Source of the DNA: Saccoglossus kowalevskii
Lineage: Eukaryota > Hemichordata > Enteropneusta > Harrimaniidae
Length of the DNA stretch: 11,147 bases
Assembly (NCBI RefSeq): GCF_000003605.2
Contig: NW_003130928.1
Coordinates: forward strand, 1 to 11,147
Direction: 5' to 3'
The position numbers and the translations under genes are program-made. Shown piece by piece: positions 1 through 7,945 of the stretch. Numbering within the stretch: position 1 is the first letter of the stretch; every line of letters begins with the position of its first letter. The notes under the pieces were generated by a model that was given only the letters and a program-made list of their open reading frames with translations, ran no database searches and had not been told where the DNA came from.

Positions 1-720
1 TTCACAACTTTGCAAGCACTTTGCTAATCACTTTGCGCTTGAGTCGTGGTACAATGTGCCAACATAAATAGCCTTTTTAGACTTTTACATAATTTTTTTC
101 TAAATTTAACTGCGGGGTTCCATATGAAATGACTTAGGGGGAATATACGCGCAAATCCACCAACTTTTAAATCGCTTTTAACATTTTTAGTATGTGTTTG
201 TTCAATTTACGGCCGGCTCATATGACAGTCTGCTAACATGGGAGGTTTCAAATGGATTTTAGTCATTTTTCATACTTTATAATTGCGTGGTTCGATATAA
301 CAACAACTTAGATCAAATAAACAAACAAATCTAGCAACTTTGGAATCGCTTTGGAGAACTTTGCACGCTGTTTTAATAACTTGGACCAAATAGATGCAGA
401 CAGCAAAAAATCAAAAAAGTGTTACCCGCTGGTTTTCTCAGGTTGTCTCCCATGCAAGCAATAACCACGACCGATTGAAATTTACTTCCATTATCGGTCG
501 ATCACCTGACTACTCATCTATCAGGTCATTTAAAAAATATCATAATTGGCGGCCATTGAATGTATAAAAATGTTTAAATATTCTACATCCTTCGAGGGCC
601 ACTACGATATTCAAACGGGGTTTTATGACATATTTCATTCACTTTCGCGAACTTTTAACAACTGGACTTGATAATGTAACAGAATAGATAACATTTCCAT
701 GTAAATCTGCCAACTTACAC
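1..720. repeat. Satellite unit 1 (left class T, right class R1; lacks first 6 bases)
   Basis: The unit starts with TTCACAAC, exactly the bases that follow AAGCTT in the other units. The left part is class T (ttttttt tract, ttccatatg). Two variants, cttgagt near 41 and tacgcgc near 147, are shared only with unit 15. The right part is class R1, marked by tagatgcagacagc, gtataaaaatg, acggggtttt at 615 and ggacttgat. R1 is also the right part of units 6 and 11. Confidence 0.95.
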
Positions 721-1444
721 AAGCTTTTCACACTTTGTAAGCACTTTGCTAATCACTTTGCGCTTGGGTGTGGTACAATGTGCCACATAAATAGACTTTT
801 TAGGCCTTTACATAATTTTATTCTAAATTTAACTGCGGAGTTCTATATGAAATGACTTAGGGGGAATATACACGCAAATCCACCAACTTTTAAATCGCTT
901 TTAACATTTTTAGTATGTGTTTGTTCATTTTACGGCCGGCTCATATGACAGTCTGCTAACATGGGAGGTTTCAAATGGATTTTAGTCATTTTTCATACTT
1001 TATAACTGCGTGGTTCGATATAACAACAACTTAGATCAAATAAACTAACAAATCTAGCAACTTTAGAATCGCTTTGGAGAACTTTGCAAGCTGTTTTAAC
1101 AGCTTGCACCATATAGGTGCAGACGGCGAAAACTCAAAAAAGTGTCACCTGCTGGTTTTCTCAGGTTGTCTCCCATGCAAGCACTAACCACGACCGATTG
1201 AAATTTACTTCCATTATCGGTCGATCACCGGACTACTCATCTATCAGGGCCATTTAAAAAATATCAGAATTGGCGGCCATTGAATGTATGGAAATGTTTA
1301 AAAATTCTACATCCTTCGAGGGCCACTACGATATTCAAACGGCCTTTTAAGACATATTCATTCACTTTCGCGAACTTTTAACAACTGGACTCGATAATGT
1401 AACAGAATAGGTAACATTTCCATGTAAATCTGCCAACTTTGCAC
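721..1444. repeat. Satellite unit 2 (left class A)
   Basis: The left part is class A: aatagactttttaggcc, a ttttattc tract and ttctatatg. The right part is mixed. It has the agaatcgc and tgcaccatatagg forms, a unique gcagacggcgaaa, and the ccttttaag ending common to units 3, 4, 10, 12, 13 and 14. Single-base losses near 726-730, 776 and 784 account for its 724 bp length. A TGCACC-atata-GGTGCA inverted repeat is intact near 1106. Confidence 0.95.
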
Positions 1445-1496
1445 AAGCTTTTCTCAACTTTGCAAGCACTTTGCTAATCACTTTGCGCTTGGGTTG

Positions 1497-1511
1497 TGGT
1501 ACAATGTGCCA
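1497..1511. promoter_or_regulatory. Invariant imperfect dyad TGGTACAATGTGCCA (candidate protein-binding box)
   Basis: Fifteen bases with 7-base arms around a central A; six of the seven pairs are complementary and one is T opposite G. By eye it is identical in all 16 copies of this part of the unit, from unit 1 (46-60) to unit 16, while bases a few positions upstream vary freely (tcg, tag, ttg, tg). Symmetry plus invariance suggests a bound protein, as the CENP-B box does in alpha satellite, but the sequence is not that box and no binder is known to me. Confidence 0.4.
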
Positions 1512-1524
1512 ACATAAATAGCCT

Positions 1525-1707
1525 TTTTAGACTTTTTACATAATTTTTTTCTAAATTTAACTGCGGGGTTCCATATGAAATGACTTAGGGGGAATATACA
1601 CGCAAATCCACCAACTTTTAAATCGCTTTTAACATTTTTAGTATGTGTTTGTTCATTTTACGGCCGGCTCATATGACAGTCTGCTAACATGGGAGGTTTC
1701 AAAAGGA
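1525..1707. repeat. Sub-repeat A of the unit (about 183 bp), shown in unit 3
   Basis: Begins at TTTTAGAC. It continues through AACTGCGGGGTTCCATATG to a CAACTTTTAAATCG core at 1612, 87 bp in. The same order of elements recurs in sub-repeats B and D, so I infer common ancestry within the unit. It holds the GC-rich palindrome and the invariant TAGTATGTGTTTGTTCA stretch. Its T-rich tract contains the position (T, A or G) that separates the three left classes. Confidence 0.7.
1661..1668. repeat. GC-rich overlapping palindromes CGGCCG/GCCGGC
   Basis: An eight-base GC island in AT-rich surroundings, made of two overlapping six-base palindromes (EagI and NaeI sites). It is intact in 14 of 16 units and lost in the adjacent units 13 (CGACCGGC) and 14 (CGTCCGGC), where the same base changed in two different ways. 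Confidence 0.85.
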
Positions 1708-1883
1708 TTTTAGTCATTTTTCATACTTTATAATTGCGTGGTACGATATAACAACAACTTAGATCAAATAAACAAACAAATCTAGCAACTTTGGAATCGC
1801 TTTGGAGAACTTTGCACGCTGTTTTAATAGCTTGCACCAAATAGGTGCAGACAGCAAAAACTCAAAAAAGTGTCACCCGCTGG
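1708..1883. repeat. Sub-repeat B of the unit (about 176 bp), shown in unit 3
   Basis: Begins at TTTTAGTCATTTTTCATA, has AATTGCGTGG in most copies with CGATATAAC after it, and reaches its CAACTTTGGAATCGC core at 1786, 78 bp in. Compared with sub-repeat A, the runs aactgcggggttc and aattgcgtggttc align closely, as do acttttaaatcgctttt and actttggaatcgctttgg. It holds the TGCACC/GGTGCA inverted repeat. Confidence 0.7.
1833..1849. repeat. Inverted repeat TGCACC-5-GGTGCA
   Basis: Perfect six-base arms with a five-base spacer (AAATA here, ATATA in units 2 and 9). It is intact in units 2, 3 and 9. Substitutions in one arm break it elsewhere (TGGACC in units 1, 6, 7, 10 and 12; GATGCA in units 1, 6, 11 and 13), and a 10 bp deletion removes the left arm in units 8 and 15. 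The lack of compensating changes argues against a required hairpin. Confidence 0.6.
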
Positions 1884-1918
1884 TTTTCTCAGGTTGTCTC
1901 CCATGCAAGCACTAACCA

Positions 1919-1951
1919 CGACCGATTGAACTTTACTTACATTATCGGTCG
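1919..1951. repeat. Inverted repeat CGACCGAT-17-ATCGGTCG
   Basis: Perfect eight-base arms separated by 17 bases, intact here and in units 1, 2, 6, 11 and 13. In units 4, 5, 8, 9 and 15 the left arm is CGACAGAT, with the right arm unchanged. Unit 10 has CGACGGAT, units 12 and 14 have other changes, and unit 7 lost the right arm by deletion. Only one arm decays in most cases. Confidence 0.65.
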
Positions 1952-2041
1952 ATCACCTAACCACTCATCTATCAGGGTCATTTAAAAATTATCGTAATAG
2001 ACTGCCATTGAATGTATGGAAATGTTTTAAAATTCTACATC

Positions 2042-2068
2042 CTTCGAGGGCCACTACGATATTCAAAC
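2042..2068. promoter_or_regulatory. Invariant 27 bp box (starts CTTCGAGGG, ends GATATTCAAAC)
   Basis: This stretch, with CTTCGAGGGCC at its left and ACGATATTCAAAC at its right, is the same in all 15 units that contain it, including unit 7 with its nearby deletion and the three R1 units whose next bases differ (gggg rather than ggcc). Flanks vary on both sides. It could be a conserved binding site, or a stretch kept uniform by frequent exchange; several class switches occur close to it. Confidence 0.4.
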
Positions 2069-2072
2069 GGCC

Positions 2073-2252
2073 TTTTAAGACATATTCATTCACTTTCGCG
2101 AACTTTTAACAACTGGACTCGATAATGTAACAGAATAGGTAACATTTCCATGTAAATCTGCCAACTTTGCACAAGCTTTTCACAACTTTGCAAGCACTTT
2201 GCTAATCACTTTGCGCTTGGGTAGTGGTACAATGTGCCAACATAAATAGCCT
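2073..2252. repeat. Sub-repeat D of the unit (about 180 bp), shown across units 3 and 4
   Basis: Begins at TTTTAAGACATATTCATT, has AACTGGACTCGATAATG where A and B have the TGCGNGGTTC element, and reaches its CAACTTTGC core at 2162, 89 bp in. The start, middle and core occur in the same order and at nearly the same distances as in A and B. It spans the HindIII site, so the phase used here to count units cuts through it. It holds the longest CTTT series and the invariant dyad just upstream of the next sub-repeat A. Confidence 0.7.
2165..2212. repeat. Phased CTTT series (10-12 bp spacing)
   Basis: CTTT begins at 2165, 2176, 2186, 2197 and 2209, giving spacings of 11, 10, 11 and 12. Similar shorter series occur in sub-repeat B (1789, 1800, 1810, then a TTTT at 1822) and in sub-repeat A (1615, 1626, then TTTTT at 1635). 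The series recurs in the other units. Spacing close to one helical turn places the runs on one face of the helix, a property associated with curved DNA and nucleosome positioning. The curvature is inferred, not measured. Confidence 0.6.
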
Positions 2253-2900
2253 TTTTAGACTTTTACATAATTTTTTTCTAAATTTAACTGCGGGGTTCCA
2301 TATGAAATGACTTAGGGGGAATATACACGCAAATCCACCAACTTTTCAATCGATTTGAAAATGTTTAGTATGTGTTTGTTCATTTTACGGCCGGCTCATA
2401 TGACAGTCTGCTAACATGGGAGGTTTCAAATGGATTTTATTCATATTTCATACTTTATAACTGCGTGGTTCGATATAACAACAACTTAGGTCAAATAAAC
2501 AAACAATTCTAGCAACTTTAGAATCACTTTGGAGCAATTTGCACGCTGTTTTAACAGCTTGCACCATTTAGGTGCAGACTGCAAAAACTCAAAAAAGTGT
2601 CACCTGCTCGTTTTCTCAGGTTGTCTCCCATGCAAGAACTAACCACGACAGATTGAACTTTACTTCCATTATCGGTCGATCACCTAACCACTCATCTATC
2701 AGGGTCATTTAAAAATTATAGTAATTGGCGGCCCATTGAATGTATGGAAATGTTTAAAAATTCTACATCCTTCGAGGGCCACTACGATATTCAAACGGCC
2801 TTTTAAGACATATTCACTCACTTTCGCGAACTTTTAACAACTGGACTCGATAATGTAACAGAATAGGTAACATTTCCATGTAAATCTGCCAACTTTGCAC
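2173..2900. repeat. Satellite unit 4 (left class T, right mixed R2/R3)
   Basis: Left class T, then the caatcgattt, attcatattt and acaattctagc variants that also mark units 11 and 13. The right part starts as R2 (tgctcg, caagaact, cgacagatt) and continues as R3 (cacctaacc, agggtca, ccttttaag). A switch between classes therefore falls roughly between 2650 and 2690. Confidence 0.95.
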
Positions 2901-3628
2901 AAGCTTTTCACAACTTTGCAAGCACTTTGCTAATCACTTTGCGCTTGGGTAGTGGTACAATGTGCCAACATAAATAGCCTTTTTAGACTTTTACATAATT
3001 TTTTTCTAAATTTAACTGCGGGGTTCCATATCAAATGACTTAGGGGGAATATACACGCAAATCCACCAACTTTTAAATCGCTTTTAACATTTTTAGTATG
3101 TGTTTGTTCATTTTACGGCCGGCTCATATGACAGTCTGCTAACATGGGAGGTTTCAAAAGGATTTTAGTCATGTTTCATACTTTATAACTGGGTGGTTCG
3201 ATATAACAACAACTTAGGTCAAATAAACAAACACATCTAGCAACTTTGGAATCGCTTTACAGATATTTGCACGCTCCTTTAACAGCTTGGCCCAAATAGG
3301 TGCAGACTGCAAAAACTCAAGAAAGTGTCACCTGCTCGTTTTCTCAGGTTGTCTCCCATGCAAGAACTAACCACGACAGATTGAACTTTACTTCCATTAT
3401 CGGTCGATCACCTGACCACTCATCTATCAGGATCATTTAAAAATTATAGTAATTGGCGGCCATTGAATGTATGGAAATGTTTAAAAATTCTACATCCTTC
3501 GAGGGCCACTACGATATTCAAACGGCCTTTTTTGACATATTTCATTTACTATCGCGAACTTTTAACAAATGGACTCGATAATGTAACAGAATAGGTAACA
3601 TTTCCATGTAAATCTGCCAACTTTGCAC
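2901..3628. repeat. Satellite unit 5 (left class T, right class R2)
   Basis: Left class T with the caaaagg variant shared with unit 3. The right part is class R2: tgctcg, caagaact, cgacagatt, cacctgacc and aggatca, as in units 8, 9 and 15. Private changes include acagatatttgcacgctcc near 3260 and ccttttttgac near 3525. The form aacaaatgg is shared with units 8, 13 and 15. Confidence 0.95.
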
Positions 3629-4357
3629 AAGCTTTTCACAACTTTGTAAGCACTTTGTTACTCACGTTGCGCTAGGGTAGTGGTACAATGTGCCAACATA
3701 AATAGCTGTTTTAGACTTTTACATAATTTTGTTCTAAATTTAACTGCGGGGTTCTGTATGTAATAACTTAGGTGGAATATACACGCAAATCCACCAACTT
3801 TTCAATAGCTTTTAACATTTTTAGTATGTGTTTGTTCATTTTACGGCCGGCTCATATGGCAGTCTGCTAACATGGGAGGTTTCAAATGGATTTTAGTCAT
3901 TTTTCATACTTTATAACTGCGTGGTTCGATATAACAACAACTTAGGTCAAATAAACAAACAATCCTAGCAACTTTGGAATCGCTTTGGAGAACTTTGCAC
4001 GCTGTTTTAATAGCTTGGACCAAATAGATGCAGACAGCAAAAACTCAAGAAAAGTGTTACCCGCTGGTTTTCTCAGGTTGTCTCCCATGCAAGCACTAAC
4101 CACGACCGATTGAAATTTACTTCCATTATCGGTCGATCACCTGACTACTCATCTATCAGGGTCATTTAAAAAATATCGTAATTGGCGGCCATTGAATGTA
4201 TAAAAATATTTAAAAATTCTACATCCTTCGAGGGCCACTACGATATTCAAACGGGGTTTTATGACATATTTCATTCACTTTCGCGAACTTTTAACAACTG
4301 GACTTGATAATGTAACAGAATAGATAACATTTCCATGTAAATCTGCCAACTTTACTC
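3629..4357. repeat. Satellite unit 6 (left class G, right class R1)
   Basis: The first class G left part: gttactcacgttg, aatagctgttttag, a ttttgttc tract and ttctgtatgtaat, followed by caatagc and catatggcag. The right part is R1, with gatgcagacagc, gtataaaaat, acggggtttt at 4251 and ggacttgat. As with units 1 and 11, this R1 end is followed by a class A unit. Confidence 0.95.
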
Positions 4358-5043
4358 AAGCTTTTCACAACTTTGTAAGCACTTTGCTAATCACTTTGCG
4401 CTTGGGTTGTGGTACAATGTGCCAACATAAATAGACTTTTTAGGCCTTTACATAATTTTATTCTAAATTTAACAGCGGGGTTCTATATGAAATGACTTAG
4501 GGGGAATATACACGCAAATCCACCAACTTTTCAATCGCTTTTAACATTTTAGTATGTGTTTGTTCATTTTACGGCCGGCTCATATGACAGTCTGCTAACA
4601 TGGGAGGTTTTAAATCGATTTTAGTCATTTTTCATACTTTATAATTGCATGGTTCGAATTAACAACAACTTAGGTCAAATAAACAAACAAATCTAGCAAC
4701 TTTGAAATAGGTTTGGAGAACTTTGCACGCTGTTTTAACAGCTTGGACCAAATAGGTGCAGACTGCAAAAACTCAAAAAAGTGTCACCCGCTGGTTTTCT
4801 CAGATTGTCTCCCATGCAAGCTCTAACCACGACCGATTGAACTTATCGTTCAATAAAAATTATCGTAATTGGCGGCCATTTAATATAAGGAAATGTTTAA
4901 AATGTATACATCCTTCGAGGGCCACTACGATATTCAAACCGTCTTTAATGACATATTCATTCACTTTCGCGAACTTTTAACAACTGGAGTCGATAATGTA
5001 ACAGAATAGGTAACATTTCCATGTAAATCTGCCAGCTTTGCAC
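4358..5043. repeat. Satellite unit 7 (left class A, with about 42 bp internal deletion)
   Basis: At 686 bp this is the shortest complete unit. The left part is class A. In the right part, gattgaactt runs into atcgttcaataaaaattatcg near 4845, removing the ATCGGTCGATCA stretch and the catctatcag stretch found elsewhere. The tail also has a private caaaccgtctttaatg. A 74-codon open frame over this deletion (4756-4980) is a by-product of the indel and not a gene. Confidence 0.95.
4841..4858. other. Junction of about 42 bp deletion in unit 7
   Basis: GATTGAACTT is joined to ATCGTTCAATAAAAATTATCG in place of the usual 60-odd bases between GATTGAACTT and AAAAATTATCG. The short ATCG at the join also occurs in the missing stretch, so this could be two deletions or one deletion with a few copied filler bases. 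The event is unique to this unit. Confidence 0.75.
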
Positions 5044-5758
5044 AAGCTTTTCACAACTTTGTAAGCACTTTGCTAATCACTTTGCGATTGGGTTGTGGTA
5101 CAATGTGCCAACATAAATAGCCTTTTTAGACTTTTACATAATTTTATTCTAATTTTAACTGCGGGGTTCTATATGAAATGACTTAGGGGGAATATACACG
5201 CAATCCACCAACTTTTCATCGTTTTACATTTTTAGTATGTGTTTGTTCATTTTACGGCCGGCTCATATGACAGTCTGCTAACATGGGAGTGTTTCAAATG
5301 GATTTTAGTCATTTTTCATACTTTATAATTGCGTGGTTCGATATAACAACAACTTAGATCAAATAAACAAACAAATCTAGCAACTTTAGAATCACTTTGG
5401 AGAACTTTGCACGCTGTTTTAACATATAGGTGCAGACTGCAAAAACTCAAAAAAGTGTCACCTGCTCGTTTTCTCAGGTTGTCTCCCATGCAAGAACTAA
5501 CCACGACAGATTGAACTTTACTTCCATTATCGGTCGATCACCTGACCACTCATCTATCAGGATCATTTAAAAATTATAGTAATTGGCGGCCATTGAATGT
5601 ATGGAAATGTTTAAAAATTCTACATCCTTCGAGGGCCACTACGATATTCAAACGGCCATTTATGACATATTTCATTCACTTTCGCGAACTTTTAACAAAT
5701 GGACTCGATAATGTAACAGAATAGGTAACATTTCCATGTAAATCTGCCAACTTTGCAC
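5044..5758. repeat. Satellite unit 8 (left class A, right class R2, 10 bp deletion)
   Basis: Left class A with several small losses (acgcaatccacc, catcgttttacat) and one inserted T in gggagtgtttc near 5289. The right part is R2 and carries a 10 bp deletion at 5424/5425. From 5291 through the start of unit 9 it is nearly identical to unit 15. Length is 715 bp. Confidence 0.95.
5421..5430. other. Junction of 10 bp deletion in unit 8
   Basis: AACA is joined directly to TATAGG, where related units 2 and 9 have GCTTGCACCA between them. The lost segment and its left flank both end in CA, a two-base microhomology. The same junction occurs in unit 15. Confidence 0.8.
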
Positions 5759-6488
5759 AAGCTTTTCACAACTTTGCAAGCACTTTGTTACTCACTTTGC
5801 GCTTGGGTAGTGGTACAATGTGCCAACATAAATAGCCTTTTTTGACTTTTACATAATTTTTTTCTAAATTTAACGGCGGGGTTTCCATATGAAATGACTT
5901 AGGGGGAATATACACGCAAATCCACCAACTTTTAAATTGCTTTTAACATTTTTAGTATGTGTTTGTTCATTTTACGGCCGGCTCATATGACAGTCTGCTA
6001 ACATGGGAGGTTTCAAATGGATTTTAGTCATTTTTCATACTTTATAATTGCGTGGTTCGATATAACAACAACTTAGATCAAATAAACAAACAAATCTAGC
6101 AACTTTAGAATCACTTTGGAGAACTTTGCACTCTGTTTTAACAGCTTGCACCATATAGGTGCAGACTGCAAAAAACTCAGTAAAGTGTCACCTGCTCGTT
6201 TTCTCAGGTTGTCTCCCATGCAAGAACTAACCACGACAGATTGAACTTTACTTCCATTATCGGTCGATCACCTGACCACTCATCTATTAGGATCATTTAA
6301 AAATTATAGTAATTGGCGGCCATTGAATGTATGGAAATGTTTAAAAATTCTACATTCTTCGAGGGCCACTACGATATTCAAACGTCCTTTTATGACATAT
6401 TTCATTCACTTTCGCGAACTTTTAACAACTGGACTCGATAATGTAACAGAATAGGTAACATTTCCATGTAAGTCTGCCAACTTCGCAC
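5759..6488. repeat. Satellite unit 9 (left class T, right class R2)
   Basis: Left class T, but with gttactcac at the start, otherwise seen only in class G units. The right part is R2 and lacks the 10 bp deletion of units 8 and 15. It has private changes, actctgtttt, ctattaggatc and acgtccttttatg. The tail gtaagtctgcc with cttcgcac is shared only with the unit 13/14 junction. Confidence 0.95.
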
Positions 6489-7216
6489 AAGCTTTTCACA
6501 ACTTTGTAAGCACTTTGTTACTCACGTTGCGCTTGGGTAGTGGTACAATGTGCCAACATAAATAGCTGTTTTAGACTTTTACATAATTTTGTTCTAAATT
6601 TAACTGCGGGGTTCTGTATGTAATAATTAGGTGGAATATACACGCAAATCCACCAACTTTTCAATAGCTTTTTTAGCATTTTTAGTATGTGTTTGTTCAT
6701 TTTACGGCCGGCTCATATGGCAGTCTGCTAACATGGGAGGTTTCAAATGGATTTTATTCATATTTCATACTTTATAACTGCGTGGTTCGATATAACAACA
6801 ACTTAGGTCAAATAAACAAACAATTCTAGCAACTTTGGACTCGCTTTGGAGAACTTTGCACGCTGTTTTAACAGCTTGGACCAAATAAGTGCAGACTGCA
6901 AAAACTCAAAAAAGTGTCACCTGCTTGTTTTCTCAGGTTGTCTCCCATGCAAGCACTAACCACGACGGATTGAACTTTACTTACATTATCGGTCGATCAC
7001 CTAACCACTCATCTATCAGCGTCATTTAAAAATTATCGTAATTGACGGCCATTGAATGTATGGAAAAGTTTAAAAATTCTACATCCTTCGAGGGCCACTA
7101 CGATATTCAAACGGCCTTTTAAGACATATTCATTCACTTTCGCGAACTTTTAACAACTGGACTCGATAATGTAACAGAATAGGTAACATTTCCATGTAAA
7201 TCTGCCAACTTTGCAC
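6489..7216. repeat. Satellite unit 10 (left class G, right class R3)
   Basis: Second class G left part, with ttctgtatgtaat, caatagc and catatggcag as in unit 6. It then turns to attcatattt, ggactcgc and aataagtgcag, which unit 12 shares. The right part is R3: cttacatta, cacctaacc, attgacggcc and ccttttaag. Confidence 0.95.
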
Positions 7217-7945
7217 AAGCTTTTCACAACTTTGCAAGCACTTTGCTAATCACTTTGCGCTTGGGTAGTGGTACAATGTGCCAACATAAATAGCCTTTTT
7301 AGAATTTTACATAATTTTTTTCTAAATTTAACTGTGGGGTTCCATATGAAATGACTTAGGGGGAATATACACGCAAATCCACCAACTTTTCAATCGATTT
7401 TAAAATTGTTAGTATGTGTTTGTTCATTTCACGGCCGGCTCATATGACAGTCTGCTAACATGGGAGGTTTCAAATGGATTTTATTCATATTTCATACTTT
7501 ATAACTGCGTGGTTCGATATAACAACAACTTAGGTCAAATAAACAAACAATTCTAGCAACTTTGGAATCGCTTTGGAGAACTTTGCACGCTGTTTTAATA
7601 GCTTGCACCAAATAGATGCAGACAGCAAAAACTCAAAAAAGTGTCACCCGCTGGTTTTCTCAGGTTGTCTCCCATGCAAGCACTAACCACGACCGATTGC
7701 AATTTACTTCCATTATCGGTCGATCATCTGACTACTCATCTATCAGGGTCATTTAAAAATTATCGTAATTGGCGGCCATTGAATGTATAAAAATGTTTAA
7801 AAATTCTACATCCTTCGAGGGCCACTACGATATTCAAACGGGGTTTTATGACATATTTCATTCACTTTCGCGAACTTTTAACAACTGGACTTGATAATGT
7901 AACAGAATAGATAAACATTTCCATGTAAATCTGCCAACTTTACAC
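7217..7945. repeat. Satellite unit 11 (left class T, right class R1)
   Basis: Left class T with caatcgatttta, attcatattt and acaattctagc, very like unit 13. The right part is R1, with gatgcagacagc, gtataaaaatg, acggggtttt at 7838 and ggacttgat. This is the third R1 unit, and again a class A unit follows. Confidence 0.95.

Larger units (their letters stand above)
1884..2072. repeat. Putative decayed third sub-repeat X (about 189 bp), shown in unit 3
   Basis: This quarter lies between two recognisable sub-repeats that are 365 bp apart, twice the monomer length. Its own similarity is weak: TTTTCTCAG at 1884 could match the TTTTAG start, and ATCTATCAGG at about 1969 could match the ATCTAGCAAC core at the expected 85 bp. 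I infer it is a diverged monomer, but an unrelated insert of about 180 bp would look the same. It contains the CGACCGAT/ATCGGTCG inverted repeat and the invariant box at 2042-2068. Confidence 0.4.
1445..2172. repeat. Satellite unit 3 (left class T; reference unit used for motif positions)
   Basis: A 728 bp unit of modal length, used here as the reference for internal motifs. The left part is class T. The right part resembles class R3, with cttacatta, cacctaacc and ccttttaag. It has a private change, atagactgcc, where the others have attggcggcc, and shares the caaaagg variant only with unit 5. Confidence 0.95.

Noticed and set aside
560-570. TATA box at GTATAAAAATG in R1 units
   Set aside because: It is a one- or two-base variant of GTATGGAAATG in the other units, with no gene downstream.
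605-622. CENP-B box (NTTCGNNNNANNCGGGN) around GATATTCAAACGGGG in R1 units
   Set aside because: Only the right half (ANNCGGG) fits. The required TTCG is not at the right distance, and the GGGG form is limited to units 1, 6 and 11.
3411-3431. Hammerhead ribozyme, prompted by the minus-strand CTGAT...GATGAG and the CCTGA/TCAGG arms
   Set aside because: The contiguous CUGAUGA core and the GAAA element are missing, and the arms are broken (CCTAA) in class R3 units.
4756-4980. 74-codon open frame, plus strand
   Set aside because: It exists only because the unit 7 deletion shifts the frame. The corresponding frame in other units is stopped, there is no recognisable domain, and composition is that of the repeat.
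5316-5504. 62-codon minus-strand open frame, identical to one at 10400-10588 and related to 9674-9871 and 8950-9168
   Set aside because: Recurrence comes from the DNA repeat, and identity of the first pair from the 497 bp exchange block. Frames are kept by units that happen to lack stops, while indels break or alter them in most copies. There is no sign of selection on the protein.
6518-6700. 60-codon minus-strand open frame; also short plus-strand frames at 9020-9211 and 9755-9937
   Set aside because: Each is a chance frame through satellite sequence, present in only one or a few units and disrupted in the rest.
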